Shown here piece after piece: positions 45,906-56,495 of a stretch of DNA of 64,000 nucleotides (position 1 is its first letter; each line of letters opens with the position of its first letter). The translations under genes and the position numbers were made by a program. This DNA comes from an uncultured Oscillospiraceae bacterium (GTDB lineage: Bacteria; Bacillota; Clostridia; Oscillospirales; Acutalibacteraceae): assembly GCA_900549775.1 (NCBI GenBank), contig URPR01000004.1, positions 1-64,000 on the forward strand, written 5' to 3'. The notes beneath the pieces were generated by a model. That model was not told the origin of the DNA, ran no database searches, and saw only the letters and a list, made by a program, of their open reading frames with translations.

Positions 45906-47093
45906 TTACACTCCTTTTTCGCCTTTCGTTATTTTTTCCCACAACGGAGACATCTTGCGTAAATTGCTTACTATTTGTGTAACATTTTCAATAATATAAT
46001 TTACTTCTTCTAACGTGTTGAATTCGCTTAAGGAAATCCTCAAAGATCCGTGAGCAATTTCGTGAGGCAAGCCTATAGCGAGAAGAACGTGACTTGGGTC
46101 AAGTGAACCGGAAGTGCACGCAGAGCCCGAAGATGCGCAAATTCCTTTAGCGTCTAACATGAGTAACATCGATTCGCCTTCAATACCCTCAAAACACATG
46201 TTTATATTACCGGGAAGCCTTTTTGAAGGATGTCCATTTAGTCGAGACCTCTTTATTTTCGACAGTTCAGATATAACCTTTTCCCGAAGTGCAACTAATT
46301 TAGCGGTGTTTTCTTCCATGTGAGAACATGCTTCATCCAGCGCTACACTGAGTCCAACAATACCAGCTACATTTTCGGTTCCAGCTCTATGTCCATTTTC
46401 TTGCGCTCCACCCTCTATGAGGTTTTCAAGCTTAATGCCTTTCTTTATATACAGCACACCTATCCCTTTAGGCCCATGGAACTTGTGGCCAGATAAGGAT
46501 AATAAATCAATGCCTTGTTTTTTAACATCTATGGGAACATGTCCGGCAGCTTGTACAGCATCGGTGTGGAATATCACATTTTTTTCCTTGCAAACAGAAG
46601 ATAACTTACTTATATCTTGAATAGTTCCTATTTCGTTGTTTGCATACATGATGCTAACAAGTGCAGTATTGTCTTTTATGGCTTTTTTCAAGTCATTTGG
46701 ACTAACAAAACCGTCTTTATCGACATCGAGGTAAGTGACTTCAAACCCTTCTTTTTTTAATGCTTCTACTGTGTGCAAAACAGCATGATGCTCTATTTTT
46801 GAAGTTATAATGTGATTTTTACCGATTTTAGCTAACTTGCGAGCTACACCTTTTATTGCCCAGTTATCGGACTCACTTCCGCCTGAAGTAAAGAAAATTT
46901 TATCAGGTTCCGCGCCAATGCATTTCGCTATTTTTTCCCTGGCTTCGGTAACGGCTTTTTTCGCAACTCTTCCCATGGAATATATACTCGATGGATTACC
47001 ATAAATCTCTTTGTAAAAAGGCAACATACTTTCAAGCACCGAAGGTGTGACGGCGGTTGTAGCTGCATTATCCACATATACAATTTTATTCAA
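45906..47093 (-). CDS. iscS: Cysteine desulfurase (NifS/IscS)
   Basis: PLP enzyme releasing sulfur from cysteine for Fe-S clusters and thio-tRNA. The PLP lysine is in [11 protein letters not shown], the catalytic cysteine in [17 protein letters not shown], and the N-terminus [15 protein letters not shown] is typical. 395 residues. TTG start with AGGAGG 8 bp upstream. iscU follows 2 bp after its stop. Confidence 0.95.
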   Translation of the reverse strand: MNKIVYVDNAATTAVTPSVLESMLPFYKEIYGNPSSIYSMGRVAKKAVTEAREKIAKCIGAEPDKIFFTSGGSESDNWAIKGVARKLAKIGKNHIITSKIEHHAVLHTVEALKKEGFEVTYLDVDKDGFVSPNDLKKAIKDNTALVSIMYANNEIGTIQDISKLSSVCKEKNVIFHTDAVQAAGHVPIDVKKQGIDLLSLSGHKFHGPKGIGVLYIKKGIKLENLIEGGAQENGHRAGTENVAGIVGLSVALDEACSHMEENTAKLVALREKVISELSKIKRSRLNGHPSKRLPGNINMCFEGIEGESMLLMLDAKGICASSGSACTSGSLDPSHVLLAIGLPHEIAHGSLRISLSEFNTLEEVNYIIENVTQIVSNLRKMSPLWEKITKGEKGV

Positions 47094-47136
47094 TTCAATA
47101 CCTCCTAATAATTACAAATTTAATCTTAAGTTATTA

Positions 47137-47574
47137 TTACTTAAACTTTTGCGCTTGGTTTCTTGCCAAATGGTCACATCTTTCGTTTTCGGCGTGACCG
47201 GCATGACCTTTTACCCAGTTCATTTTAACGTTATGCTTTTCTAGCAATGTTAATAATATTTCCCATAAATCTGAATTTAAAGCAGGTTCGTTTTTATTTC
47301 TTTTCCAGTTATTTTGTTTCCATTTATTTGCCCAGCCCTTATTTATAGCGTTGCAAACGTATTGTGAATCTGTGTAAAGCTCCACTGAACAAGGCTCTTT
47401 AAGCGCTTTGAGTGCTTCTATTACGGCAGATATTTCCATGCGATTATTTGTAGTGCTTTTTTCGCCACCGGAAAGCTCTTTTTCATTCCCGTTATATCTC
47501 AAAATAACTCCCCATCCGCCAGGGCCGGGATTTCCGAGGCAAGCACCATCTGTAAATACCTCTATCGTTTTCAA
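47137..47574 (-). CDS. rnhA: Ribonuclease HI
   Basis: 145 residues; degrades RNA in RNA-DNA hybrids. The DEDD active site is complete: [29 protein letters not shown] (Glu), LYTDSQYV (Asp) and [12 protein letters not shown] (Asp). A basic handle region ([18 protein letters not shown]) is present, as in E. coli-type RNase HI. A type II enzyme (rnhB) is also encoded at 59.4 kb. Confidence 0.96.
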   Translation of the reverse strand: MKTIEVFTDGACLGNPGPGGWGVILRYNGNEKELSGGEKSTTNNRMEISAVIEALKALKEPCSVELYTDSQYVCNAINKGWANKWKQNNWKRNKNEPALNSDLWEILLTLLEKHNVKMNWVKGHAGHAENERCDHLARNQAQKFK

Positions 47575-47659
47575 TACAATTTTCTCCTAAATATTTTAAA
47601 TTAATTTTATTATACCAAGAATTTCAAATTATACAATAGAAATTTAATACTTTTATAAT

Positions 47660-47693
47660 GGTAAAAAGCACTCCATTTGAAGTGCTTTTTACC
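47660..47693. terminator. Hairpin between rnhA and tRNA-Arg
   Basis: GGTAAAAAGCACT, 8-nt loop, AGTGCTTTTTACC. It lies downstream of the minus-strand tRNA and probably ends its transcript. The 47575-48008 stretch (434 bp) holds this hairpin and the tRNA; the remaining 190 bp before uppP's end shows nothing recognisable. Confidence 0.65.
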
Positions 47694-47741
47694 AATTTAA
47701 AATTAAAAAGAAAAGGAATTAAAAAATTTATTAGACATACG

Positions 47742-47818
47742 TGGCGCGCCAGAAGGGATTCGAACCCCTGACCTTTTGGTTCGTAGCCAAACACTCTATC
47801 CAACTGAGCTACTAGCGC
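47742..47818 (-). tRNA. tRNA-Arg(ACG)
   Basis: Complete 77-nt cloverleaf on the minus strand: acceptor GCGCTAG/CTGGCGC, D arm with AGCTCAGTTGGATAGAG, anticodon stem TTTGG/CCAAA around loop CTACGAA (anticodon ACG), T arm with GGTTCGAATCC, and an encoded CCA. Confidence 0.96.
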
Positions 47819-48008
47819 ATGTACATTACATGATTATTGTAACATGAACATGAACGCGTGGTCAAGAGCTAGGACGTATTTTCGTGCAAAGCTTCAAAAA
47901 AATATAAAATAAATTTTAAAAATAGAAACAATGCATAAACCTTCTGCAATTTATTCCCTTTAAAATTCCTTTTAATTACATTTTAAGCCTTATTGTGCTG
48001 CGTAAGTT

Positions 48009-48836
48009 TCAAAACAATGAAAAATATAAAATTACTATTATTCCCAATATAATTCTGTAATATCCAAAAACTTTAAAATTATGTTTTTGAATGTAACTCA
48101 TCAAGAACTTTATTGCAAATATCGAAACGAAGAAAGCGACGATTGTTCCACACAATAGTATAGATAATTCTATATTAGAAAAATTTACTCCCATTTTCAA
48201 TATGTATTTTAAAATTTTGTAAGCACTTGCGCCGAACATCACAGGGATAGCAAGGAAAAATGAGTATTCGGTAGCTATGGAACGTGACGCACCAAGCAAC
48301 AAAGCACCTACTATGGTTGCCCCGGAACGTGACGTGCCTGGAATTAAAGCTAAAGTTTGGAATAGACCAATTAAAAAAGCGGTTTTGTAGCTTAATGAAT
48401 TAAAACTTTTAATTTTAGGTTCTTTGTTAGAGCTTTCTATAGCTATAAAAATTATTCCATATACTATTAAAGTAACAGCAACAGTAAAAGGATTATAGCA
48501 TTTATCGTGAATAAAGTCATCGAAAAGGAAACCTACAATTGCAGCTGGTAAGCAGCCAATAATTACTTTTGTCCATAAGGATAAGGTTTCTTTTTTTTCA
48601 GGAAGTTTTTTCTTATTGGAAAAAGGGTTTAGCTTATTAAAGTAAAGGTAAACTACAGCTAAAATGGAACCGAGCTGTACAACAACCAAAAACATATCCA
48701 GAAAATCTTTAGAAACTTTTAATTTTAAAAATTGGTCAAAAAGTATCATGTGTCCTGTACTGCTTATTGGCAGCCATTCCGTTATGCCTTGAATTATTCC
48801 GATGATTAACGCTTTGATGGTTTCAGTAAATAACAT
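48009..48836 (-). CDS. uppP: Undecaprenyl-diphosphatase
   Basis: BacA/UppP family, recycling undecaprenyl diphosphate to the monophosphate carrier; it also confers bacitracin tolerance. 275 residues, polytopic, with the motifs [19 protein letters not shown] (Glu and Ser) and [17 protein letters not shown] (Arg). Complements uppS at 5.7 kb in the lipid-carrier cycle. ATG preceded by AGGGAGAAATAAG on the minus strand. Confidence 0.95.
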   Translation of the reverse strand: MLFTETIKALIIGIIQGITEWLPISSTGHMILFDQFLKLKVSKDFLDMFLVVVQLGSILAVVYLYFNKLNPFSNKKKLPEKKETLSLWTKVIIGCLPAAIVGFLFDDFIHDKCYNPFTVAVTLIVYGIIFIAIESSNKEPKIKSFNSLSYKTAFLIGLFQTLALIPGTSRSGATIVGALLLGASRSIATEYSFFLAIPVMFGASAYKILKYILKMGVNFSNIELSILLCGTIVAFFVSIFAIKFLMSYIQKHNFKVFGYYRIILGIIVILYFSLF

Positions 48837-48939
48837 CTTATTTCTCCCTACATTTTATTTATAATATTATACTATACTTGCAACCAAAATAGTCAAGTTG
48901 AAATGTTTTTACTCTAATTGTATTTTTGAGGTACAACTT

Positions 48940-49030
48940 GGGGCGCAGCCCCAAAATCGCAAGTTGCGATTTTGTATTGCGTTGTTTCACAACGCAATTT
49001 GAAAAAATTTATTTTTTCAAGGGCTGCGCC
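48940..49030. repeat. Cloverleaf repeat, copy 4 (uppP-nusB intergenic)
   Basis: Outer stem GGCGCAGCCC (48942-48951) with GGGCTGCGCC (49021-49030). Inner hairpins: AAAATCGC/GCGATTTT (48953-48973), ATTGCGTTGT-TTC-ACAACGCAAT (48976-48998) and TTGAAAAAAT/ATTTTTTCAA (48999-49020). Same architecture as copies 1-3. It precedes the nusB promoter, so unlike copy 1 it need not be in the nusB transcript. Confidence 0.92.
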
Positions 49031-49049
49031 AATCAGTTTATAAGAAATT

Positions 49050-49078
49050 TTGCATATGGAAGTAAACTATGATATAAT
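49050..49078 (+). promoter_or_regulatory. Promoter of the nusB-rodA gene run
   Basis: TTGCAT (49050-49055), 17-bp spacer, TATAAT (49073-49078), about 20 bp after the cloverleaf repeat. The transcript would carry a 5' leader of about 135 nt. Confidence 0.8.
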
Positions 49079-49157
49079 TATTGTCGTTATTGAAATATGA
49101 AGTTTCAAAAGTAGAACCTTTACAAACAAAAGCGTTACAAGCTTTTAAGAAATATTT

Positions 49158-49200
49158 AAGTCCTCTTATGAAACTTTGTAATGGTTTTATATGAGGGCTT
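49158..49200 (+). promoter_or_regulatory. Terminator-like hairpin in the nusB leader
   Basis: AAGTCCTCTTATGAAAC (49158-49174) pairs with GTTTTATATGAGGGCTT (49184-49200) at 16 of 17 positions around a 9-nt loop, followed by TATTTAT and then the nusB ribosome-binding site. An upstream AAGTTTCA (49100-49107) could instead pair with TGAAACTT (49169-49176) inside the stem. This suggests an attenuator, but that is inference. Confidence 0.55.
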
Positions 49201-49219
49201 TATTTATGGAGTTGATTTC

Positions 49220-49645
49220 TTGGAAAACAAAAAAATTAATAGAAAACTTGCAAGAGAAAAAGCATTTTTATTTTTATTCGAGAGAAACTTTAACCACTAC
49301 GAATATGATGAATTAGTTGAAATAAAGAGCGCTTGTGAAGAAAATTTTAAAGTTCCAGTTAGTTTCACAAAAGAGCTTTTTTTAGGTGCATTGCAAAACA
49401 AACGTGTGATAGATGAATTAATTGATAAATATTCTAAATCATGGTCAAATAAAAGAATCTCTAAAGTTACCGGGGCAATATTAAATTTAGCTATTTTTGA
49501 AATGCTGTTTAGGGATGATGTGCCTGACAGTGTAGCTATTAATGAAGCTGTAGAGTTAGCAAAAAAATATGGATCGAGCTCAGAACCAGCGTTTATAAAT
49601 GGAATTTTAGGTTCGATAAGTAGAAAAGAGAAACCAAATGAATAG
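49220..49645 (+). CDS. nusB: Transcription antitermination factor NusB
   Basis: 141-residue helical protein that, with NusE/S10, binds boxA RNA in rRNA leaders. Conserved KLAREKAFLFLFE at the N-terminus, then SKVTGAILNLAIFEMLF and VAINEAVELAKKYGSS. The frame opens at 49181, but GGAG (49208-49211) is 8 bp from TTG 49220, giving MENKKINRKLARE. First gene of the run to rodA. Confidence 0.94.
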   Translation: MENKKINRKLAREKAFLFLFERNFNHYEYDELVEIKSACEENFKVPVSFTKELFLGALQNKRVIDELIDKYSKSWSNKRISKVTGAILNLAIFEMLFRDDVPDSVAINEAVELAKKYGSSSEPAFINGILGSISRKEKPNE

Positions 49646-50582
49646 TTACCTTGGGATCGACACAAGCAACTACACAACTTCAGTGGCGTTGCTTCTAGAG
49701 GACGGCAGAGTGGAACAAGTAAAAAAGACTTTACCGGTAGAACAAGGTTCTATCGGACTTAGGCAGAACGAAGCGATTTTCCATCATGTGAATGACTTAC
49801 CGAAAGTTTTAGATGAGCTGTTAAGTAAATTTAAAGGTGAAAGGCCAACAATAATTGCCATAGGAGCATCTACAAGGCCAAGAAACAGGGAAGGTTCTTA
49901 CATGCCTTGTTTTAATGTAGGAAATTCTTTAAGTGAAAGTTTATCTCTACTTTTAAATGTTCCTAATTTTAAATTTTCTCACCAAGAAGGGCATATCATG
50001 GCATCGATTTACTCGCAAGGCTGCTATGAAATTTTAAATGATGATTTTTTAGCTTTTCATGTTTCCGGCGGAACCACCGAGGCGTTACATATTACTGCGA
50101 AAAACGGTGATATAGAGAAAATTGATATAGTAGGTAAAACGCTGGACTTGAATGCGGGTCAATTAATTGACAGGGCTGGGGTGATGCTGGGGTTAGCTTT
50201 TCCGGCAGGAAGAGAACTTGAAAAATTAGCGGTTCAATACACTCAGCCAACAAAAGTAAGAGCAGCAGTTAAGGGAGAAAACATCTGCCTATCTGGTGGT
50301 GAAAATATTTGCAAAAAGATGTATTTAAGTGGAGAAAGCAAAAGAAAAGTTGCGAGAACCTGTATTGACTATGTGCTAAGTGGAATTGATAATATGTGCA
50401 AAACTTTGCTTTTAAAATATGGGAAAATGCCTATCATTTTTTCTGGAGGAGTATCGTCAAATTCAATAATTCGGAATGCGTTGCATGAAAGATATGGTGC
50501 ACTTTTTGCAAATCCGGAATTTTCAAGTGACAACGCAGTTGGAATTGCAGTTTTAACAAAGCGAAAATTAGAGGAGAAATAA
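49638..50582 (+). CDS. TsaD-like (M22/Kae1 family) protein
   Basis: 314 residues of the ASKHA fold related to TsaD, the t6A-forming protein, but of the paralogous clostridial type found beside nusB-xseA. Seen: GIDTSNYTTSVAL at the N-terminus, HQEGHIMASI as metal-binding motif, FHVSGGTTEALH and FSGGVSSNS. It starts inside the nusB 3' end. Function of this paralogue is unknown; it is unlikely to replace the true TsaD. Confidence 0.8.
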   Translation: MNSYLGIDTSNYTTSVALLLEDGRVEQVKKTLPVEQGSIGLRQNEAIFHHVNDLPKVLDELLSKFKGERPTIIAIGASTRPRNREGSYMPCFNVGNSLSESLSLLLNVPNFKFSHQEGHIMASIYSQGCYEILNDDFLAFHVSGGTTEALHITAKNGDIEKIDIVGKTLDLNAGQLIDRAGVMLGLAFPAGRELEKLAVQYTQPTKVRAAVKGENICLSGGENICKKMYLSGESKRKVARTCIDYVLSGIDNMCKTLLLKYGKMPIIFSGGVSSNSIIRNALHERYGALFANPEFSSDNAVGIAVLTKRKLEEK

Positions 50583-50583
50583 A

Positions 50584-51801
50584 ATGCTTGGGATAAATGT
50601 ACTTACGGTGACACAGCTGAACACTTTTGTTAAGTCGTTACTTGACGGAAATGAAAACCTAAATATGGTATTTTTAAGCGGAGAAATTTCAAATCTTACA
50701 AACCATTACCAATCAGGGCACATTTATTTTTCACTTAAAGACGATAAAAGTGCAGTGAAAGCTGTAATGTTTTCATCTTGCGCAAGGCAGTTAAGATTTA
50801 AACCAGAAAATGGTATGAAGGTTATTTTAAGGGGTAGTGTGTCTTTGTATGAAGCAACTGGCACTTACCAAATTTATGTTGAAGATATGCAAATATCGGG
50901 GCTCGGAGAGTTAAATTTAGCTTTTGAACAGCTTAAAGTTAAGCTTGCTGCAGAAGGTTTGTTTGACAAAAATAGAAAGAAACCGATACCTCGCTATCCT
51001 CACAGAATAGGGCTTATAACGGCGAAAACGGGAGCTGCTTTTTGGGACGTACAAAGCATATTAAAAAGAAGGTTTCCGTTAATTGAAATTTTGTTTTACC
51101 CTGTGCTGGTGCAAGGTGAAAAAGCTCCCGAACAGATCATAAAAGCAATTGATTTTTTTAATAAAACTAAGGAAAAAGTTGATGTATTGCTCATTACGAG
51201 AGGAGGCGGCTCTCTTGAAGATCTATGGGCTTTTAATGATGAAAATTTAGCTAGGAAAATATCTGAAAGCGAAATACCTATAGTGTCTGCTGTTGGGCAT
51301 GAAACAGATTTTACTATTTGTGACTTTGTAGCCGATTTAAGAGCGCCAACACCTTCAGCTGCAGCAGAACTTATCTCTCCAGAAATCAACGAGACTATTA
51401 TTAAAATAGACACATCTTTTCTGAGAATACAAAATGTGTTGGTAGACAAATTAAATTCTTATAAATGCAAATTAGACAGAGCATCGTTAAAAAATCATAG
51501 AGACTTTGTGAATATGCAGCATATGAAGGCGGATTTATTAATAAAAAAACTTGAGTATAAATTTTCTGAAATTTTTAATTACAATAGAAGCAAATTTATA
51601 AAACTATCTTCAGCTTTAGAAAATCTTAGCCCATTAAAAATTTTAAATTCGGGGTACAGCATAGCAATGTTGCCGAATAAAAAAACCGTAAATTCTATAA
51701 ATAAAGTAAGAGAAAATGATAAGATAAAACTTAGACTGTATGATGGTACCTTAGAATGCATAGTGGATAAAATTTACAAAGAAAAATTGGAGGAGAAATA
51801 A
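50584..51801 (+). CDS. xseA: Exodeoxyribonuclease VII large subunit
   Basis: 405 residues. N-terminal OB fold ([20 protein letters not shown]), then the catalytic domain with [31 protein letters not shown] and [20 protein letters not shown], and a C-terminal coiled coil. Degrades single-stranded DNA with XseB, whose ATG overlaps its stop (TAATG). ATG after GAGGAGAAATAAA. Confidence 0.96.
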   Translation: MLGINVLTVTQLNTFVKSLLDGNENLNMVFLSGEISNLTNHYQSGHIYFSLKDDKSAVKAVMFSSCARQLRFKPENGMKVILRGSVSLYEATGTYQIYVEDMQISGLGELNLAFEQLKVKLAAEGLFDKNRKKPIPRYPHRIGLITAKTGAAFWDVQSILKRRFPLIEILFYPVLVQGEKAPEQIIKAIDFFNKTKEKVDVLLITRGGGSLEDLWAFNDENLARKISESEIPIVSAVGHETDFTICDFVADLRAPTPSAAAELISPEINETIIKIDTSFLRIQNVLVDKLNSYKCKLDRASLKNHRDFVNMQHMKADLLIKKLEYKFSEIFNYNRSKFIKLSSALENLSPLKILNSGYSIAMLPNKKTVNSINKVRENDKIKLRLYDGTLECIVDKIYKEKLEEK

Positions 51802-52019
51802 TGCCAAACAAGAAACAGACTTTTGAGTCGGCAATAAATGAATTAGAAGAGATAGTAAAAAAGCTTGAAGGTGGAGAAGAGTCACTTGAAGAATCTTTAA
51901 AATTGTTTGAAAAAGGGACATTATTGGCGAAATACTGCAGCGAAACATTGAGAAACGCAGAGCAAAAAATAGTAGATTTATCACAGTCTATGAAGGAAGA
52001 AGGTGACAATGCTGAATAA
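51801..52019 (+). CDS. xseB: Exodeoxyribonuclease VII small subunit
   Basis: 72-residue two-helix protein with the family pattern [19 protein letters not shown] and [19 protein letters not shown]. Overlaps xseA at its start and ispA at its end, so the three are translationally coupled. Confidence 0.95.
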   Translation: MPNKKQTFESAINELEEIVKKLEGGEESLEESLKLFEKGTLLAKYCSETLRNAEQKIVDLSQSMKEEGDNAE

Positions 52020-52884
52020 AAAGTATGTAGATCTGATCGAATCAAAACTGCTTGAGTATTTTAATGGCAATGATAATAAAAATGAGCTTAACAAAGCTAT
52101 GAAATATAGTTTGACTCTTAAGGGGAAGAGGGTGCGTCCGCTTTTACTTTTAGAGTTTTGCAAAGCCTGCTCTGGAGAAGTAGAAAAAACTTTGCCTTTT
52201 GCCTGTGCCATAGAGATGATACATACTTACTCGTTGATACACGATGATTTGCCATGTATGGACAACGATGATATGAGAAGAGGAGCGAAATCTAATCACA
52301 AGGTTTTCGGCGAAGATATGGCACTTTTAGCAGGCGATGCACTTTTAAACTTAGCGTTTGAAGTGATGCTTTCGGAAGAAAACGTGAAACTTTTGGGAGA
52401 AAGTAAGGTAATAGCTGCTTCTAGAACTATAGCAGAGGCTGTAGGAAGGAAAGGCATGATATTGGGACAGGTGATGGATCTAAAAAGCGAAAATTGTAAC
52501 ATTCCTTTAAGTGAACTCGAAAAAATGCACTTAAATAAAACAGCGAAATTAATCAGTGCAAGTTGTGAAGCTGGTTGTATAGTAGCGGGGGCAAAAGAAA
52601 ATTTAGTTTCATCTGCAAAGGAATATGGGCAGAAATTGGGTTTGGCTTTTCAAATAATGGATGATATTTTAGATGTAACATCGACACAAAAATTACTTGG
52701 CAAAAAGCCAGGGAGTGACTTAAATAATAGCAAATCAACTTATGTTTCACTTCTTGGGTTAGAAAAATCAAGAAAATTAGTGAGAGATTTAACGGCGCTG
52801 GCAGTAAAAGCTTTAGACGAATTTGAAGGCGAAAAAGAAAATTTGCAGCAAATAGCAGTGGAGCTATCTAATCGAATAAAGTGA
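52009..52884 (+). CDS. ispA: Polyprenyl synthetase (farnesyl/geranyl diphosphate synthase)
   Basis: 291-residue trans-prenyltransferase making short-chain prenyl diphosphates. First Asp-rich motif [14 protein letters not shown] (the form with two residues between Asp pairs typical of bacterial FPP synthase), second motif [11 protein letters not shown]. It supplies FPP to UppS. ATG 52009 inside xseB is chosen; GTG 52003 is possible. Confidence 0.95.
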   Translation: MLNKKYVDLIESKLLEYFNGNDNKNELNKAMKYSLTLKGKRVRPLLLLEFCKACSGEVEKTLPFACAIEMIHTYSLIHDDLPCMDNDDMRRGAKSNHKVFGEDMALLAGDALLNLAFEVMLSEENVKLLGESKVIAASRTIAEAVGRKGMILGQVMDLKSENCNIPLSELEKMHLNKTAKLISASCEAGCIVAGAKENLVSSAKEYGQKLGLAFQIMDDILDVTSTQKLLGKKPGSDLNNSKSTYVSLLGLEKSRKLVRDLTALAVKALDEFEGEKENLQQIAVELSNRIK

Positions 52885-52917
52885 TAGCTGTACTTTTTAA
52901 GAGGTTAAGAAATTAAA

Positions 52918-54789
52918 ATGAATAAAAAATTATTGGAAGAATATAACTTACCGGCAGATCTGAAAAAAATGGACATTGTGGAACTTAATGAACTGTGTGA
53001 TGAGATAAGAGAAAGAGTAATTACTACGGTTTCTCAAAATGGAGGGCATTTGGCGTCAAACCTAGGTGTAGTAGAGCTAACAGTCGCACTGCATAAAGTT
53101 TTTGACTGTCCGAAAGATAGTATAGTTTGGGATGTTGGACATCAATGCTATGCTCATAAAATTTTAACGGGACGCCTTGACAGGCTGGACACTATAAGAA
53201 AAGAAGATGGCATATCCGGGTTTCCAAACAACAACGAAAGCGTGTACGATACTTTCACTTCGGGCCACAGCAGTACGTCTATATCGGCGGCATATGGGCT
53301 AGCTAGAGCAAAGTACATTTCTAAAGATGACTCGAAAGTTGTGGCTGTTATAGGCGATGGCGCACTTTCTGGCGGTATGGCATACGAAGCACTTAACAAT
53401 GCAGGGGCCTTTAAGAAGAACTTTATTGTTATTTTAAATGACAACAAGATGTCAATTTCCAGGAACGTAGGGGCTATGGCACGTTATTTATCGGCCATGA
53501 GGACAAGGAGTAGCTATTTTAAAATAAAAAATTTTACTGATGCGATTCTCAGCCGGATACCTCTTTTAGGTAGAGCTATAAAAGTTTTTTTGCTAAAATC
53601 TAAGTCGGCAATCAAACATCTTCTTTATCATGGTACTATTTTCGAAAATATGGGTTTCATGTATTATGGTCCTGTGGATGGGCATAATTTGAAAAAACTT
53701 GTTAATATTTTAAATGTTGTGAAAAATATTGATAAACCGATATTGCTCCATGTAAAGACTGTCAAAGGAAAAGGGTACAGATTTGCAGAAAAGGATCCAA
53801 AGGTATTTCATGGTATTTCTAGTTTCGATGTAAAAACCGGTGATCGAAAAACTAAAAGTGAAAATTTTTCATCAGTTTTTGGAAAAACTATTTGTGATTT
53901 AGCTGAAAAAAATGACAAAATTTGTGCCATAACTGCAGCTATGAAGTTGGGAACCGGGCTTGCGGAATTTTCTAGAAAATATAAAAACAGGTTTTTTGAT
54001 GTAGGTATAGCTGAAGAACATGCAGTAACATTTGCGGGGGGCTTAGCAAAAGGAGGAATGATACCGATCTTTTCGGTTTATTCTACGTTTTTGCAAAGAG
54101 CTTACGACCAAGTGCTGCACGATGCTGCACTGCAAGGGTTGAAAATTATTCTGGCGATAGACAGAGCCGGAATAGTAGGAGAAGACGGCGAAACTCATCA
54201 GGGAATATTTGATGTAGCTTTTTTAAATACGATACCAAACGTAACCATTTATGCGCCTAGCTATTTTGATGAGATGACGTTCATGCTGAATGATGCAATA
54301 GAGAACGGCACAGGGGTTTGTGCCATAAGATATCCGCGAGGCAGCGAACTTTATAAACCAAATGGATATATTTTTGATTTAGAGGACTTTTCAGTTTTTG
54401 GAAATAAAGACAGCAAAATAGCGATAGTTACGTATGGACGAGTTTTTTCAAATGCTTGCAAAGCAAAAGAAATGCTAAGCGTCAAAGGCGTTGAAGTATG
54501 CTGTGTGAAACTAAATAAACTAAAACCTATACATATTGAATTAGTTGAAACCTTGCTTAACTTTAAAGAGATATATTTTTTTGAGGAAGGCATTTTAAAT
54601 GGCGGAATAGGAGAGCATTTAAGTTATATTTTAAGTGAACATAATTATTCTGGCAAATTTAAGGTAACAGCAATAAAGGACAAGTTTGTTTCGCACGCCA
54701 GTACTGCATCTATATTTAAAAAATTGCACTTAGATGAAGAAAGTATGGTTAATATTGTACTAAAAGATAGGCTGGAGAATGAAAAGTGA
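52918..54789 (+). CDS. dxs: 1-deoxy-D-xylulose-5-phosphate synthase
   Basis: First MEP-pathway enzyme, thiamine-diphosphate dependent; condenses pyruvate with glyceraldehyde 3-phosphate. 623 residues with WDVGHQCYAHKIL, the TPP motif GDGALSGGMAYEALNNAG ... NDNKMS, and the transketolase halves FFDVGIAEEHAVTFAGGLA and DRAGIVGEDGETHQGIFD. It overlaps tlyA by 4 bp. Confidence 0.97.
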   Translation: MNKKLLEEYNLPADLKKMDIVELNELCDEIRERVITTVSQNGGHLASNLGVVELTVALHKVFDCPKDSIVWDVGHQCYAHKILTGRLDRLDTIRKEDGISGFPNNNESVYDTFTSGHSSTSISAAYGLARAKYISKDDSKVVAVIGDGALSGGMAYEALNNAGAFKKNFIVILNDNKMSISRNVGAMARYLSAMRTRSSYFKIKNFTDAILSRIPLLGRAIKVFLLKSKSAIKHLLYHGTIFENMGFMYYGPVDGHNLKKLVNILNVVKNIDKPILLHVKTVKGKGYRFAEKDPKVFHGISSFDVKTGDRKTKSENFSSVFGKTICDLAEKNDKICAITAAMKLGTGLAEFSRKYKNRFFDVGIAEEHAVTFAGGLAKGGMIPIFSVYSTFLQRAYDQVLHDAALQGLKIILAIDRAGIVGEDGETHQGIFDVAFLNTIPNVTIYAPSYFDEMTFMLNDAIENGTGVCAIRYPRGSELYKPNGYIFDLEDFSVFGNKDSKIAIVTYGRVFSNACKAKEMLSVKGVEVCCVKLNKLKPIHIELVETLLNFKEIYFFEEGILNGGIGEHLSYILSEHNYSGKFKVTAIKDKFVSHASTASIFKKLHLDEESMVNIVLKDRLENEK

Positions 54790-55631
54790 TAGAAAAAGAA
54801 AGATTGGATATTTTGCTTGTTAAGAAAAATCTGGTTGAAAGTAGAAGTGTAGCTAAAGCCCTTATTATGGCGGGAAATGTATATGTAGGCAACCAGAAAG
54901 CCGACAAGCCTGGAAGTATCTACAGATTCGATGAAAATATTGAAGTTAGAAAAAATGAGCTAAAGTATGTAAGTCGTGGGGGACTAAAGCTTATAAAGGC
55001 CATAAAGACTTTTAAAATAAATTTAAAAGATAAGGTTGCTATGGATATAGGCGCATCTACCGGAGGTTTTACAGACTGTATGCTACAAAATGGTGCCAAA
55101 AAAGTTTATTCGGTGGATGTCGGGTATGGTCAATTGGCGTGGAATTTGCGAAACGATCCGAGAGTAGTAAATTTAGAAAGAACAAACATAAGGTATATAG
55201 ACAGGAACCTGGTGAAAGAGGAGCTTGATCTTGTAAGTGTAGATGTATCTTTTATTTCGCTTAAGTTAGTTTTGCCCATCGCTAAGGAATTGATGAAAGA
55301 AAAAGCCAGGGCTGTTTGTCTTATTAAGCCACAATTCGAAGCTGGCAAGGGCAAAATAGGTAAAAATGGTGTTGTTAGGGATAAAAAAGTGCATAAAGAA
55401 GTCATAAAAAATGTTTTTAAATTTACAACAGACTTAGGATTTAAGATTTTAAATTTAGACTATTCACCAGTGAAAGGTCCAAAAGGTAACATAGAGTACT
55501 TGATGTACATAGAAAGAATTAAAGGTGAAGCTAAAGAAGAACATTCAAATTTGCCTAATGTAGAAGAAGTAGTAGAGAAGTCACACAAAGACTTGAACGA
55601 AGGTGAGCAAAAAAGTGAGAGCACAGATTAA
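54786..55631 (+). CDS. tlyA: TlyA family rRNA methyltransferase
   Basis: 281 residues: an S4 RNA-binding domain (about 6-70, RLDILLVKKNLVESRSVAKA) followed by an FtsJ-like SAM methyltransferase fold (MDIGASTGGFTDCMLQNGAK, VDVSFISLKLVLP, LIKPQFEAGK). Relatives 2'-O-methylate rRNA and are also annotated as haemolysin A. The C-terminal 35 residues are acidic and appear to be an extra tail. GTG start overlaps the dxs stop. Confidence 0.92.
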   Translation: MIEKERLDILLVKKNLVESRSVAKALIMAGNVYVGNQKADKPGSIYRFDENIEVRKNELKYVSRGGLKLIKAIKTFKINLKDKVAMDIGASTGGFTDCMLQNGAKKVYSVDVGYGQLAWNLRNDPRVVNLERTNIRYIDRNLVKEELDLVSVDVSFISLKLVLPIAKELMKEKARAVCLIKPQFEAGKGKIGKNGVVRDKKVHKEVIKNVFKFTTDLGFKILNLDYSPVKGPKGNIEYLMYIERIKGEAKEEHSNLPNVEEVVEKSHKDLNEGEQKSESTD

Positions 55632-56472
55632 AAAAATTGCAATAATGCCCAATGTAAATAAAATAGAATCGATATGTTATGTAGAAAAAATAGCAACTTT
55701 CCTTTGGCAAAACGATGTAGAAGTTATGATTGAAAAGCGGTTTAACGAATTTTTAAATAATCAGAAGTTTGTATTTGTCGATAAAGAGGAAACTTTAGTG
55801 GAAAATAGTGACGTCGTTATCGCCATAGGTGGAGATGGAACAATCATTAGGGCATCTAAAGTAGCAGCGGTATGCGGTAAGGCTGTACTTGGCGTGAACC
55901 TTGGGAGATTGGGCTTTATTTCGGGGCTCGAAAAGGAAAATATTTTTAATTTAAAATCGTTGTTGGATGGGAACTTTAAAGTTGAAGCAAGAGCAATGCT
56001 ATCGGCAACGGTAAGATGGGAAAATAAAGAGGAAACTTATTTATGTTTAAATGATGCAGTTATATCGAAAGCAGGGTTGCCGAAAATATCAGATATAACG
56101 GTTTTAACAAACTCGCATGAACCTTTTAAATTTAGAGCGGATGGAATAATTTTATCTACCGCTACAGGGTCTACTGCTTACTCTTTTTCAGCTGGCGGAC
56201 CAATAGTAGCTCCAAATGTAAAATGTGTTATATTAACGCCTATTTGTTCGCATTCTCTGGTAGCTAGACCTATTGTTTTTTCAGATACAACAAAACTTAA
56301 TATACTTACAAAAAATTTTGACGAAGATATGTCATTAACGGTGGATGGCGATAAAACTATTAACTTAGCGGGGACTGACAGTATTTGTATAGAAACTTCA
56401 AACTTAGATGCAAGGCTTATAAACTTGGAAGAAAAATCATTCTATGATAAAATTATTGAAAAACTCAAATAG
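55615..56472 (+). CDS. nadK: NAD kinase
   Basis: Makes NADP from NAD. Motif GGDGTIIRASK, NLGRLGFISG and the TGSTAYSFSAGGPIV block are typical. The frame opens at GTG 55603, but AAGGTGA spaces better to GTG 55615 (MRAQIKKIAIMPNVNK). 285 residues. In many Clostridia argR-recN-spoIVB follow; here rodA does. Confidence 0.94.
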   Translation: MRAQIKKIAIMPNVNKIESICYVEKIATFLWQNDVEVMIEKRFNEFLNNQKFVFVDKEETLVENSDVVIAIGGDGTIIRASKVAAVCGKAVLGVNLGRLGFISGLEKENIFNLKSLLDGNFKVEARAMLSATVRWENKEETYLCLNDAVISKAGLPKISDITVLTNSHEPFKFRADGIILSTATGSTAYSFSAGGPIVAPNVKCVILTPICSHSLVARPIVFSDTTKLNILTKNFDEDMSLTVDGDKTINLAGTDSICIETSNLDARLINLEEKSFYDKIIEKLK

Positions 56473-56495
56473 ATTTATTTTGGTGGGTGAAGGAT

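Noticed and set aside
1365..49030. CRISPR array or tRNA genes for the cloverleaf repeats
   Set aside because: Copies are solitary and kilobases apart, with no repeat-spacer periodicity. They lack anticodon, T-loop and CCA features of tRNAs.
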